A stretch of 64,000 nt of DNA from CAYGDP01 sp964348665 (GCA_964348665.1 CAYGDP010000009.1:1-64000); one strand, 5' to 3'. Shown: positions 41,608 to 51,269, counted from the stretch's first letter. Made by a program: numbers and translations. The notes: generated from the sequence alone by a model not told the origin.

Positions 41608-41684
41608 GCCGTGTCAGGTGACACGGCCTACAAACCACATAATACCATTCGGGCATTGTTGTAGGCCGCGTGACCTCACGCGGC
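41608..41684. repeat. Paired REP-like hairpins
   Basis: Two perfect 9-bp stems with 2-nt loops, GCCGTGTCA-GG-TGACACGGC (41608-41627) and GCCGCGTGA-CC-TCACGCGGC (41665-41684), are bracketed by an inverted GGCCTACAA (41625-41633)/TTGTAGGCC (41659-41667). The two hairpins are similar to each other. It lies downstream of the MalK-type gene. The rest of the 41512-41798 gap is without genes. Confidence 0.75.
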
Positions 41685-41798
41685 GACCTGGTTGTTTCCA
41701 GCGGTCTTTTGGCTTTGGGGTGTTTGCCCTACTGGTGAGATTCGAGGACGAGAACGAGGCTTGCCCGCCGCGCTGTTTGGCGGGACGAATCTAGACTG

Positions 41799-42926
41799 CT
41801 ACACAATCGCCTGTTCGGTGGCGGGATCGAAGAAGTGGGTTTTGGGGACGGTGATGGCCAGTTCGAGTTTCTCGCCCGGCTCGGCTCGTTTGTGCGAGGC
41901 GGTCCGCGCCACGAACGAATGCCCGGACGTATTCAGATAGAGGTAAATCTCGCTGCCCATCGGCTCGATCACATCCACGGTGGCATTGATGATTTCGTCG
42001 GCGTGCGCGTGCGGCGCATAGCGACGTTGCTCGATATCCTCGGGACGAACGCCGAGAACGGTTTTTTTGCCGGCGTACGACTGAAGTTTTTGTTCCTGCA
42101 TATCGCCGACACGAATGGAAAAACCGGTGGCGCCATCTTTGCCGTCTTCGCGGAAGAAAAGCGAGCCATTGCGCTGTTCAATGACGCCGCGAAAGAAATT
42201 CATCGGCGGCGACCCGATAAACCCCGCCACGAACAGGTTCTTCGGATTATCGTAAACCTTGATGGGGTCGTCGGCCTGCTGCACCACTCCGTCTTTCATC
42301 ACCACAATGCGGTCGCCCATCGTCATCGCTTCGACTTGATCGTGCGTGACATAAATCATGGTGGACTGGAGACGATCATGGAGCTTGGAAATTTCGGTGC
42401 GCATCTGGACGCGCATCTTGGCGTCGAGATTCGAGAGCGGTTCGTCAAAGAGAAACGCCTTGGGCTGTCGCACGATGGCGCGGCCCACGGCGACACGCTG
42501 ACGCTGACCGCCACTCAAGGCTTTCGGTTTGCGTTCCAGCAATTCTTCGATGCCGAGCAATTTGGCGGCTTCGTGGACACGCGAATCAATCTCCGCCTTT
42601 GGCAGTTTCCGCAGCATGAGGCCAAACGCCATGTTCTTATAGACGGACATGTGCGGGTAGAGCGCGTAGTTTTGGAAAACCATGGCGATATCGCGGTCTT
42701 TGGGGGGGACATCGTTAACCACGCGGTCATCAATCGCGATTTTGCCGCTGGTGATTTCCTCCAAGCCGGCGATCATGCGCAGCAGGGTCGTTTTGCCGCA
42801 CCCGGACGGGCCGACGAGCACCACGAATTCTTTGTCGGCAATCTGGATGCTAACATCGTTGACTGCCTTCACGGGCGGTGTGCCCGGGAAGTGCTTCGAG
42901 ATGTTTTCGATGGCGACCTTACCCAT
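41799..42926 (-). CDS. MalK/UgpC/MsmK-type ABC transporter ATPase
   Basis: A 375-aa importer ATPase for sugars or glycerol phosphate. Walker A GPSGCGKTT, Q-loop MVFQNYALYPHM, signature LSGGQRQRVAVGRA, Walker B FLFDEPLSNLDAK and the H-loop VTHDQ are intact; a C-terminal OB-fold (TOBE) domain contains VLGVRPEDIE. No permease or binding-protein genes are nearby, so it is an orphan ATPase that may serve several importers, as MsmK does in other bacteria. Confidence 0.93.
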   Translation of the reverse strand: MGKVAIENISKHFPGTPPVKAVNDVSIQIADKEFVVLVGPSGCGKTTLLRMIAGLEEITSGKIAIDDRVVNDVPPKDRDIAMVFQNYALYPHMSVYKNMAFGLMLRKLPKAEIDSRVHEAAKLLGIEELLERKPKALSGGQRQRVAVGRAIVRQPKAFLFDEPLSNLDAKMRVQMRTEISKLHDRLQSTMIYVTHDQVEAMTMGDRIVVMKDGVVQQADDPIKVYDNPKNLFVAGFIGSPPMNFFRGVIEQRNGSLFFREDGKDGATGFSIRVGDMQEQKLQSYAGKKTVLGVRPEDIEQRRYAPHAHADEIINATVDVIEPMGSEIYLYLNTSGHSFVARTASHKRAEPGEKLELAITVPKTHFFDPATEQAIV

Positions 42927-42993
42927 AAATCACTTGCTCGCGAGGGAAGTTTGTAGCAAAAGCATTGCTCCAACGTCAACCGCTGATTCCTGT

Positions 42994-44031
42994 ATGCCAC
43001 GCGAACTCGTCGCCATCGCCCCGCGCCAGCCCGTCCTGCGCGAATACACCGAGCCACCACTCGGCCCAGCCCAGGTGCGCATCCGCGCCGAGTTCAGCGC
43101 TCCCAAACACGGCACCGAGCTGCACATCTATCGGGGCATCTCACCGTTCCAGACCAAGGATTTTGACATGGATTACCACGCGCTCGTGCCGAAAAAGGAA
43201 TCGGGCAAGACCCCGTTCCCACTGCCGCTTGGCAATATGAGCATCGGCGTAATCACCGAGATTGGCCCGGACGTGCGACGGTTTCGAGTGGGCGACCGTG
43301 TTTTTGGCCACCTGCCGGCGCGTGAAACGTACACTGTTGCCGCCGAGCGCGTGGAACTCGTCCCACCGGGATTATCGCGGGAAGACGTGGTTTGCCAAGA
43401 CCCGGCGCATTTCGCGCTGGCAGCGGTGCGCGATGCGAATGTGCGGATCGGCGAACGCGTCGCGGTGTTCGGGCTGGGAGCAATCGGGCTGCTTGTCGTG
43501 CAACTGGCTAAACTTTCCGGCGCGAAATGGATTGCGGCTGTTGACCCTGTCGCACCGAGGCGCGAGCTAGCGAAACGGTTTGGCGCAGACGAGACGTTGG
43601 ATCCGACCGCGTGCGATGCAGGATTGGAAATCAAAAAGCTGACCGGCAAACGCGGTGTGGATGTGGCCATCGAAGCCAGCGCGTCGTATCACGGGCTTCA
43701 AGCGGCGATGCGCGCCACGCATTATTCCGGGCTGGTCGTCGCTCTCGCCTATTATCAAGGCGAAGGCGCAGGACTGCGTCTCGGCGAAGAATGGCATCAC
43801 AATCGGCTCACGCTGATATCGTCCATGCCGGTCTGGGGAAATCCGTCGCGCGACTATCCGATGTGGGATTTTCCGAGGCTCGAAGCGACCGTCTTGGAGC
43901 TGACCCAGCAAAAAAAGATTCGCACGTCGGAGTTGATAACGCCAGTGGTACCCTTCGAGAAATCAGCGGAAGCCTATCGCGACATCGACGAGCATCCCGA
44001 CCATTGCATCAAGATGGGAATCACTTATTGA
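42994..44031 (+). CDS. Zinc-type alcohol dehydrogenase (MDR) family protein
   Basis: A 345-aa medium-chain dehydrogenase. GDRVFGHLP and the Rossmann motif VFGLGAIGLLVVQLAKLSGAK (landmarks GLGAIGLL and AKLSGAKW) are present, as is the closing VVPFEKSAEAYRDIDEHPDHCIK. The usual GHE zinc motif is replaced by GTELHIYRG, so catalytic zinc binding is doubtful. The ATG at 42994 is chosen; the frame is open upstream but overlaps the ATPase antisense. Its end overlaps the convergent FHA gene by 11 nt. Substrate unknown. Confidence 0.78.
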   Translation: MPRELVAIAPRQPVLREYTEPPLGPAQVRIRAEFSAPKHGTELHIYRGISPFQTKDFDMDYHALVPKKESGKTPFPLPLGNMSIGVITEIGPDVRRFRVGDRVFGHLPARETYTVAAERVELVPPGLSREDVVCQDPAHFALAAVRDANVRIGERVAVFGLGAIGLLVVQLAKLSGAKWIAAVDPVAPRRELAKRFGADETLDPTACDAGLEIKKLTGKRGVDVAIEASASYHGLQAAMRATHYSGLVVALAYYQGEGAGLRLGEEWHHNRLTLISSMPVWGNPSRDYPMWDFPRLEATVLELTQQKKIRTSELITPVVPFEKSAEAYRDIDEHPDHCIKMGITY

Positions 44032-47000
44032 CGGCTTGGGACGCCATAGCCGGATTGGGAGTGGCGGGAGCTGGCGGTGGCGTGAGTTTTGGCGGAGGCG
44101 GGGCGGGTTCGGGCGCGAGTGTGTAGCGTTCGAGCGGTACGGCGATTTCCGCGCAATCGCGCAGCAATTGGAGCCCTTCGTCGTAACCCTTGCGATCAAG
44201 CAGTCTTGAATACGTTACGCCCAAGGTAACGGTCGGATCGTTCGGCGCGCTCAAGTTCTGCATCTGCGACCGGCGATGGGTTGTCTCGACCGTACTAAAA
44301 CCGGTGTCGGCAACTTGGATTTCGGTCTCGAGATACGCCGCGATCTTTTGCGCGACCGACGAGATTTTTGCCTGATGTTTGGCAGATTCCTTCAGGATTT
44401 CGCTCAGTTCCGCCGCATTGGTCGCGCCAAGCTTGATGGCTGTGTCGAGGTCGCGAGTTCCATAGCCAAAAAGCTGCGCCATCAGACGCAAACTATCAGC
44501 CGCCTTCTTCTTGCGTCCTTTGTCCTCCAGGATTTTTTGTCGCAACGCACCCAGCTCATTTCCCAGTTCCACTCCCGTCCGAACTTGTTGCAAGCGGCGA
44601 TTCGACGCGGCTTGGGTGGCGGACGGTGTCGGCGAGGGAGTCGTGACATTTTGAGAGGAAATCCCGCCACCGGTCGTTGGAGCTTGGCCACCGCCGGATT
44701 GACCTTGAGCGCTCGCGGGACGAGCGGGTGGCGCTATGGCTGCCCGAATCTTTTCCAGCAAATCAAAAATATCGGTCTGCAATTGTTTGGAGGCCATGGC
44801 GTCGTATTTGATCCGTGGCTCGACGACGACGCCGGCGGGAGGCATTGGAAGGATTGTGGCGAACGTGACTGGACCGGCTGGAACGGCTGCCGGGGCGGGT
44901 GCGGTCGCGCCCGCATTTGGCATGGCTGGTTGACCGGTCAACGCGCTCGCAATGGCGGCAAGAGGATCAGTGGCGGTCGGCTGCAAGGCAACCGGGGTTG
45001 GCGCATTCGCGAACGCTTCGAGCGCTTCTTTTTCGATCTGCAAGGCGATGACAAGCTGCACGTAACCGCGCCGGGCGAACGTATTTGCGTTTTGTTTTTT
45101 TTCTTTTTCGGCAATCGCGATGGCTGCGTCGAACGGCAACAACGAATCCTCGAATTTGCCAAGCGAGGCGAGCGTCGTGCCGTAGAGATCGTTGAAACCC
45201 GCGTCCTGGCGATACGATTCACGCGCCCCAATCAGATTGGACTCGGCAGCCTTAAAATTACCGAGAGCAAATTCTGACTTGGCGACGGCATAATTGAGCC
45301 GGGTGAGCGCGGCGGGACTGATTTCTTTCTGGTCAGGTTCCAGGGCGAGATATTTTCGATAGAGTGTCAGTGCCTCGCGTTCGTCGCCTTCATCCAGCCG
45401 TTTCTGGGCGACGCGGATGTAAAGTTTCAGGAAAAGATCCTTGAGCATCGGGCGCAGGTCGGGATTTTTGCCGACGGCTTCCTCGAGTTTCGCCAACGCG
45501 CCACGGTCCTGACCGCCGGCCATTTGTTCGACGGCAACCGCCCGAAACAGTTGCGCCTGCGCCTTCTGGTTCAGCTTGGCGAGCGAGTCGGTATTTTGCG
45601 CGACGACCTCCGTATCACCGTAACCGCGCAGGATTTGCTCGATCAAATTGACAACCTCCTTGTATTGCGTGGCGACGTCGAAGTTGCGCGCTTGCGAGAG
45701 CAGCTGTTCAGCGCTCTTTTCGCGGATGGATTTTTGCAAAGCGGGCTTGAGTTGACCGATTTGTTTCGCCCAATCGGTTTCCGGAAAGTTTTTTTCGATT
45801 TGGACGTAGAGATCGAGCGCAGCATCGGGTTTGCCTTCGCGCTCGAACACCTCGGCATTTTCGAAGAGTGTTTTGGCTTCCTTGTCGATCTTTTGCGTCA
45901 GCGCCGTTTGATATTTCCCCATTTCTTCGGCAACTGTGGCGATCTTCGTATAACTGGGGAACAAATCCTTGATCTCTTTCAATCGTCCAATGGCAAGTCG
46001 CAGGTCGCCTTCGTCCGCTGCTTTCTTGGCCTGTTGATAGCGCGTCTGCGCCTGCGCCTCGACGATGAAGGGGTCGATGCTCTTTTCCAGTTTGACGAGG
46101 TCCTGCGCAGCCTTGGTGATCGCGAAATGGTCGCGCACGCCGTCCAGCAATTTGCGGCTCTGCTCGTATTCACCGGCGCTGGCCAGCCGTTTCGCCACAA
46201 TCATCACGTCAGCCGCAATGGCGTCGTCTACCTCGTCAAACGCTGTCTTGCCATTCTCGATATCGGGCAGTTTTTCGCCCGCCTGCGCGTAGGTCTTGCC
46301 GCCGAGATCTTTCGCGCGCAAAACTCCCGTCTGATCGATCGAAAACGTCCGTTTGCCGGTTACGCCATAGGTTTCTGGTTCCGCTACCGCCTCGAATCGG
46401 CTGACGTTCGCCTCCCCCATCGAAAAACGATAACCGTGCGCGCGGCCGGTTGCTACGTCGCGATTCAAGAACGACGACCCGATATTTGCCAGTTCTTCCA
46501 GCGGCAGAAATTGTCCTTCCTCACTCTGCGGAGGAATCTTGGCGCGAATGGCCTTGGCAAATTTTTCGGCGCGGGCGATGCCGTGGAGATCGGCGAGAAC
46601 GTCCGCCTCGTTTTTCGCCACCAATCGATCATGTTCCTGCTCCTGTTCCTGAATGTGAGTGAACGTCAGCAATAGCACCACTCCCGTCACACACCCAATC
46701 GTTGAGATAAACCCGGCGCCGACTCCCCAAACCGATTGACGTCGGTCGGCTTCGAACCCGCCGTGCTTGCGAATCTGCGCCAGCGACACCAGCCCCAGCG
46801 TAATGGCGAAAAAAGACGCAATCCCCGCCAACCCATAGAAAATCGCCAACAACATTGTCGTCACACCAAGCGCATGGCAAATCCCAGCGAGCAATCCAAA
46901 CCCGATTCCCGTCAAACCGCACAGGAACGCGAGCAGCGGAAAAATCCCCGCGCCGCGTCCCCCGGAATCCGTCGGTCGCAGGAACGCTTCACCCAGCGCC

Positions 47001-47560
47001 CCGCCGGCACCCATCCCCGGCATATTCATCGCGGGCAAATTCGATTGCCCGATGTTCGTGCCGCATTTGGGACAAAAATTTACCGCGAACGGGATGGCCA
47101 CACCGCACGCTGGACAAAACCCGCCCTGTCGCATCAAGGCAGCGCCTTGCGGTGCATCGAACGGCATGGCTTGAGCCGGCTCGAACGGCTGGGAATGCGC
47201 AGGGGTAGCGTTGATTTCCTGCGGTTGCGCAGCAGGTTTCGGCTCGCGGGACGCCTCGAGCAATTCCTCCTGGGTCACGCTGAACACCACATCAACGATT
47301 TTCCCAACGCGAACCGCATCGCCATCGCGCAGCATCACTTCGGTGACTTTTTCGCCGTTGAGGCGCAGACCATTGGTGCTATGCAAATCGATGATCCAAA
47401 AACCGTCTTTCCGCCATTCCACGCGCGCGTGGTAGGCGCTGACCGATTCCCGGTCCAGCACGATGTCATTGCCCGCCGCCCGACCGATGGTACAGCTCCG
47501 CCCTGACCAGCGAAACTCGCGCTGTTCCGGCTTGCCTGCATCTAATACAAAACGTGGCAT
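44021..47560 (-). CDS. Giant FHA-zinc ribbon-membrane-TPR protein
   Basis: 1,179 aa. Residues 1-95 form a forkhead-associated phosphothreonine-binding domain (CTIGRAAGNDIVLD, SVSAYHARVEW, LHSTNGLRLNG). A zinc ribbon with CPAC and CPKC follows (about 148-168), then three or four membrane segments (about 205-310, FPLLAFLCGLTGIGFGLLAG). From about 320 to 880 come helical, TPR-like repeats (EYEQSRKLLDGVRDHF, FEDSLLPFDAAIAIAEKE), then a Pro/Ala-rich linker and a helical tail. No kinase or phosphatase domain is present. It may integrate Ser/Thr phosphorylation signals at the membrane; the role is inference. Confidence 0.8.
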   Translation of the reverse strand: MPRFVLDAGKPEQREFRWSGRSCTIGRAAGNDIVLDRESVSAYHARVEWRKDGFWIIDLHSTNGLRLNGEKVTEVMLRDGDAVRVGKIVDVVFSVTQEELLEASREPKPAAQPQEINATPAHSQPFEPAQAMPFDAPQGAALMRQGGFCPACGVAIPFAVNFCPKCGTNIGQSNLPAMNMPGMGAGGALGEAFLRPTDSGGRGAGIFPLLAFLCGLTGIGFGLLAGICHALGVTTMLLAIFYGLAGIASFFAITLGLVSLAQIRKHGGFEADRRQSVWGVGAGFISTIGCVTGVVLLLTFTHIQEQEQEHDRLVAKNEADVLADLHGIARAEKFAKAIRAKIPPQSEEGQFLPLEELANIGSSFLNRDVATGRAHGYRFSMGEANVSRFEAVAEPETYGVTGKRTFSIDQTGVLRAKDLGGKTYAQAGEKLPDIENGKTAFDEVDDAIAADVMIVAKRLASAGEYEQSRKLLDGVRDHFAITKAAQDLVKLEKSIDPFIVEAQAQTRYQQAKKAADEGDLRLAIGRLKEIKDLFPSYTKIATVAEEMGKYQTALTQKIDKEAKTLFENAEVFEREGKPDAALDLYVQIEKNFPETDWAKQIGQLKPALQKSIREKSAEQLLSQARNFDVATQYKEVVNLIEQILRGYGDTEVVAQNTDSLAKLNQKAQAQLFRAVAVEQMAGGQDRGALAKLEEAVGKNPDLRPMLKDLFLKLYIRVAQKRLDEGDEREALTLYRKYLALEPDQKEISPAALTRLNYAVAKSEFALGNFKAAESNLIGARESYRQDAGFNDLYGTTLASLGKFEDSLLPFDAAIAIAEKEKKQNANTFARRGYVQLVIALQIEKEALEAFANAPTPVALQPTATDPLAAIASALTGQPAMPNAGATAPAPAAVPAGPVTFATILPMPPAGVVVEPRIKYDAMASKQLQTDIFDLLEKIRAAIAPPARPASAQGQSGGGQAPTTGGGISSQNVTTPSPTPSATQAASNRRLQQVRTGVELGNELGALRQKILEDKGRKKKAADSLRLMAQLFGYGTRDLDTAIKLGATNAAELSEILKESAKHQAKISSVAQKIAAYLETEIQVADTGFSTVETTHRRSQMQNLSAPNDPTVTLGVTYSRLLDRKGYDEGLQLLRDCAEIAVPLERYTLAPEPAPPPPKLTPPPAPATPNPAMASQAVNK

Positions 47561-47567
47561 CGGATTT

Positions 47568-47595
47568 ACTTTACCCTATTTTGACACCGTTGCAA
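47568..47595 (-). promoter_or_regulatory. Promoter of the FHA gene
   Basis: Minus strand TTGCAA (47590-47595), 16-bp spacer, TAAAGT (47568-47573), then 7 nt to the ATG at 47560. Confidence 0.45.
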
Positions 47596-47669
47596 TCCGA
47601 GAGTATCAATCTAAAAGTAACTCCCTCCACAAATTCGTTTTTTTGCCAGACATATTTCCCCATTTTCTC

Positions 47670-49934
47670 TTATTTCGCGTAATGCCCGAAGCGCAACGCC
47701 AATAGGGATTCGATGACGAGCAAACCGAGGAGGGCAAAGAGGGCGTACCGCCAAAATTCTTTTCCTTTCGCTTCCTCGCTCAAATTCAACTCGGCGGTCG
47801 CCAGTTTGGTCAGGTACGTCACGGGCAGGTCTTGAAGACGCTGGGTCAGCGTGACGTTGTCAATCTTCACCAAATCGCCTTCGACCGGTTCAACATTGCG
47901 CCCAAAAAAATCGCGGCGCGACTTCGACGGCGCGGCCAGATCGAGCGTGTAAAGACCCGCGCGGTCGGCCTTGTCGAACACAATGTAAAACGTTTCCCCT
48001 TCGTTTTTGGTTGCTGTCGCGACCAGTTTCAACGGCGCTTCCTCTGCCATCGGTGTTTTGACCGTGATATTGGCACCAAGAAACTCGGTTTCGATGTCGC
48101 GATGGATCGGCTCGCCAACCGGCGCGGTTTTGCTGGCGACGGACGGACGTGCGAGGTAGGAGACCATCTCGTTCATGGCGATCGGATAACTGGGGTTTCG
48201 CGGCCAATCATTCCAACGACCGCTCAACGTCGAGGTAAACACCAAGACTTTGCCTTTGCCAAAAACTTTTTCCACCAGCGCGGGAGTTTGATCCCGGTCG
48301 GTGAAAGTTGCCAGGACTTTCAAGCCGGCAGCGTCACGGACGTTTCCGCTCCTAGACTCATCGGCGCGCTGGGTGGCATAGTAACTGTGAAAATGAACGC
48401 GCTCGATCAACGCACCGCCAAGCCCCGCGAAAATGCCAAGAATCGGATGACTGGCCGACTCAACCTTGAGCCGCACGAATTGATCGAGGTCCAGCGCGTC
48501 ACCGCGCGGTGGCTCGAGGTGAAGCGGCTGCAAACCCGCGCCATCGTTGAAAAATTCATTGTTGTAAAAGTCGCGGTCAATTTTGTCGCCCAGAAAAATC
48601 ACCAACCCACCGCCCGCCCGCACATACGACTCCAGTTCGGCCAGCTTCAATTTCGGCATCCGGGCGAGGTTGGCGAGGAGAACGACGTCGAAGTCGGATA
48701 ATTTCACATTGGATAACGTCGCCTCGGTAACGACTTTCGGGCGATATCCGCTCAATCCCTTACCGCTGGGATCGATCGCCGCGAGGAAATAATCCGGCTC
48801 GTTGACGTAGGGCGTGTCATCCGGGGAACCATTGACGACCAACACGGGAACGGCCGCGCGGGTGTCCAGTGCCAAGTGCGCGGCATTGTCAGGCGAGAGA
48901 GAATCCGCGGGAAGCTCGACGGTCATGGCTTGCGCACCTTCCTCGGCAAACGTGTAACTGAATTGCAAGGAGGCCGTTTCCCCTGCGTTGAGCTGTTCGA
49001 TGACACGCGCGGGAAATTGATTGCCGCCGACGGTAAACGTCACGGGAATGTTGCGAACGGGGACGGTGCCGCGATTGACGACCGTGGCGCGAAACTGGGC
49101 GCGCATCCCCCGAACGACATGTTTGTCGGTGGCGATAAACTCGGTCACGCCGAGGTTTGCCGGGTCGTCGAGGCCAAAATCGAGCAGAAAAATCTTGAGC
49201 CGCTGTTTTTCAATCTTATCGAGGACGGCTTTCAGTTTTTGACCCTGGCCGATGTTCGAGGATGAAACTTGTCCCCCTTCCGTTGGGCGGGACGACCCGG
49301 CCGCAAAATCCCATTCACGCTGGCGAAAATCGGTGAGTAGGTAAAGTCGTTTCTCCGGATTTTTCGAGTCGGCCAGAATCTCTCGTGCGCGCTCCAACGG
49401 AGTGACGAGATCGGTCGCAAGATCCGACGGGACAACCGATTTCAGGTCGGCCTTGAAGCCGGCCAAGTCGGTGAGATTTTGCGGCGCGAAAAATGGCTCG
49501 CCTTTTCGCGAGACAAGCAACACCGCGAAGGTGTCTTCCGGCGCGGCGCGCTCGGCAATCTTCGCGACAGCGTTGCGAGCGCGGTCGAAGATTGTCTCGG
49601 TGCCGATGCGTTGCGCCATCGAGTAGCTGTCGTCCAGCACGATGATATGATCGGCGCGCGCTTTCATGCCGAGCACGGATGCGAGGCTGCGTTCGCCCAC
49701 GAAGGGTCGCGCCAACGCCGCGCCCATCAGCGCGATGACGAGGATGCGCAGCAGGAGCAGCAGCAGTTCCTCGATGCGAACGCGGCGGCGATTGCGGCGG
49801 ACGGATTCGAGCAGGAACTCCATCGCCGCCCAATCGAGAATGCGAAACCGGCGACGGTTGAGCAGATGAATGATGATCGGCCCGGCTGCAAGAGCAAGAC
49901 CCGACCAAAGGAGGATGGAATTGAGGAAAGTCAT
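47670..49934 (-). CDS. BatA-like membrane protein with von Willebrand A domain
   Basis: 754 aa from ATG 49934. The N-terminal BatA block (GPIIIHLLNRRRFRILDWAAMEFLL) with two membrane helices is followed by a VWA domain with an imperfect MIDAS motif (DDSYSMAQ), a CARDB-like domain (VRNIPVTFTVGGNQFPARV), a glutamine-amidotransferase-like segment (VLVVNGSPDDTPYVNEPDYF) and a C-terminal helix (FALLGLLVIESLLAL). It works with MoxR and DUF58 proteins, encoded just upstream. The open frame before 49934 runs through repeats and is not considered coding. Confidence 0.85.
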   Translation of the reverse strand: MTFLNSILLWSGLALAAGPIIIHLLNRRRFRILDWAAMEFLLESVRRNRRRVRIEELLLLLLRILVIALMGAALARPFVGERSLASVLGMKARADHIIVLDDSYSMAQRIGTETIFDRARNAVAKIAERAAPEDTFAVLLVSRKGEPFFAPQNLTDLAGFKADLKSVVPSDLATDLVTPLERAREILADSKNPEKRLYLLTDFRQREWDFAAGSSRPTEGGQVSSSNIGQGQKLKAVLDKIEKQRLKIFLLDFGLDDPANLGVTEFIATDKHVVRGMRAQFRATVVNRGTVPVRNIPVTFTVGGNQFPARVIEQLNAGETASLQFSYTFAEEGAQAMTVELPADSLSPDNAAHLALDTRAAVPVLVVNGSPDDTPYVNEPDYFLAAIDPSGKGLSGYRPKVVTEATLSNVKLSDFDVVLLANLARMPKLKLAELESYVRAGGGLVIFLGDKIDRDFYNNEFFNDGAGLQPLHLEPPRGDALDLDQFVRLKVESASHPILGIFAGLGGALIERVHFHSYYATQRADESRSGNVRDAAGLKVLATFTDRDQTPALVEKVFGKGKVLVFTSTLSGRWNDWPRNPSYPIAMNEMVSYLARPSVASKTAPVGEPIHRDIETEFLGANITVKTPMAEEAPLKLVATATKNEGETFYIVFDKADRAGLYTLDLAAPSKSRRDFFGRNVEPVEGDLVKIDNVTLTQRLQDLPVTYLTKLATAELNLSEEAKGKEFWRYALFALLGLLVIESLLALRFGHYAK

Positions 49935-50322
49935 GAGGGGGAGAAAACTCCAAATCCCAAACTCTCCGCCAAACCACATGGTCCGCCCGCATGGGCGAGA
50001 ACTCGCCCCGAAAGTATCGGGGCGGTCGAGATCTCGTCCGCAACGGCGGGCGGGCAAACTCCAAAGAAGCTCCAAGCACCAACAACCAAGCTTCCCGGCA
50101 TCAACAATAGGGCACCTCCGAAAACTCTCCGATCTGAAAGGTAGGGACGAGCCGCCGGCTCGTCCGTGCTGGATTTCGGACACGCGAGGCCGCGCGTCCC
50201 TACCAAAACCAAGTTTTCGGAGGTGCCCAATAAACTCTCTCCATTGTTTCCACATGGATCGAGGCATTGGGGATTGGAAATTGGAAATTGTTTGGGGTTT
50301 GGGGTTTGGGGTTTTGGGATTT
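49935..50322. repeat. Repeat-filled gap between DUF58 and VWA genes
   Basis: No gene. It contains short-word repeats (CTCCAAATCCCAAACTC near 49948; TTGGGGATTGGAAATTGG and GGGTTTGG words at 50267-50318) and, in the middle, a large palindromic element (separate entry). Confidence 0.7.
50110..50228. mobile_element. 119-bp cloverleaf/MITE-like palindromic element
   Basis: Perfect 17-bp terminal inverted repeats GGGCACCTCCGAAAACT (50110-50126)/AGTTTTCGGAGGTGCCC (50212-50228). Inside are a second 10-bp inverted pair GGTAGGGACG/CGTCCCTACC (50140-50149, 50195-50204) and two hairpins, GACGAGC-CGCCG-GCTCGTC (50146-50164) and GGACACGCG-AGGC-CGCGCGTCC (50178-50199). No coding capacity. Its core is shared with an insert in lnt. 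It resembles a non-autonomous mobile element or REP-type singlet; no transposase is in the window. Confidence 0.75.
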
Positions 50323-51252
50323 TCATCTCTTCATGCCTCCCAGTTTTGCGCGGGCGGCGCGAGCGGCGAGGAAGGTGGCGAGAGCGACGTCGAGCGTTTC
50401 GGTGGTGTTGATGAGACGGTAATCAACTTGCTGTTTGGCGCACCGACGTTTTACGTCGGCGCAAAAACGGTTAAAGACGTCGAGGTACGCCTCCCGAAGC
50501 GAGCGCGGCTCGATCATCAATTGCGGGAGCTGTTCGAGGCCGCGGAAGAGCGTGTTCCCCTCGAACGGGAACTTCAATTCATCCTCGTCGAGAATATGAA
50601 GCACGACAACCTCGTGTTTTTTGTGACGAAAATGGGCAAGACCGTCAAAGAGGCTGTCGAGCGGAACGAACAAGTCGCTGATTAGGATAACCATTTCTTT
50701 CTTGTGCAATTTCTCGGCGAGATCGTGAAAGATTTTGTCCACCCGCGTTTTTTGTTTTGGCTCGGCAATCTCAAATTCGTGGACGATATTCTGCAATTGG
50801 ATGGGGTTGGCGCTGGTGGGTAGATATTTTCGCAACTCATCGTCGAAAAGCGCCAAGCCGACCGAATCCGATTGCTGGGTCACGAGAAACGCGAGCGCGG
50901 CGGCGGCACTGGCGGCGTAGTCGAATTTCGAGAAGGGCGATTTCTCACCCCGGTAGCGCATGGATTCGCTGATATCGAGCAGGAGATAGGCGGCGAGGTT
51001 CGTTTCCTGCTCGTATTGTTTGATGAAATAGTTGTCGGTGCGGGAGAATAGCTTCCAATCAATATGCTTCAATTCGTCGCCCTGCGTGTATTCGCGATGG
51101 CTGGCGAACTCGACGCTAAACCCGTGGAACGGCGAGCGGTGCTGGCCGCTCATGAAACCTTCCACGATCAGCCGGGCGCGAAGATCGAGCCGCTGGATTT
51201 TTGCCAGCACGCGCGGGTCGAGATAGTTCGGTTTAGTCTCGGTGGAGGGCAT
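50323..51252 (-). CDS. DUF58 domain protein
   Basis: 309 aa from ATG 51252. Family signature: GFSVEFASHREYTQGDELKHIDWKLFSRTDNYFIKQYE (landmarks HREYTQGDE, IDWKLFSR) and the VWA-like LLLDISESM with LPTSANP. Such proteins act with MoxR ATPases in surface or metal-enzyme assembly. It lies between moxR and the VWA gene. The frame continues upstream into short-word repeats (51270-51402) and that part is not regarded as protein. Confidence 0.9.
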   Translation of the reverse strand: MPSTETKPNYLDPRVLAKIQRLDLRARLIVEGFMSGQHRSPFHGFSVEFASHREYTQGDELKHIDWKLFSRTDNYFIKQYEQETNLAAYLLLDISESMRYRGEKSPFSKFDYAASAAAALAFLVTQQSDSVGLALFDDELRKYLPTSANPIQLQNIVHEFEIAEPKQKTRVDKIFHDLAEKLHKKEMVILISDLFVPLDSLFDGLAHFRHKKHEVVVLHILDEDELKFPFEGNTLFRGLEQLPQLMIEPRSLREAYLDVFNRFCADVKRRCAKQQVDYRLINTTETLDVALATFLAARAARAKLGGMKR

Positions 51253-51269
51253 TTGATTGAGTCCGACTA

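Noticed and set aside
42682..42993. 104-codon N-terminal extension of the alcohol dehydrogenase
   Set aside because: It is antisense to the MalK-type ATPase P-loop region; the dehydrogenase fold starts at ATG 42994.
49935..50267. N-terminal 111-codon extension of the VWA protein
   Set aside because: It runs through the 119-bp palindromic element and short-word repeats; the BatA domain starts at ATG 49934.
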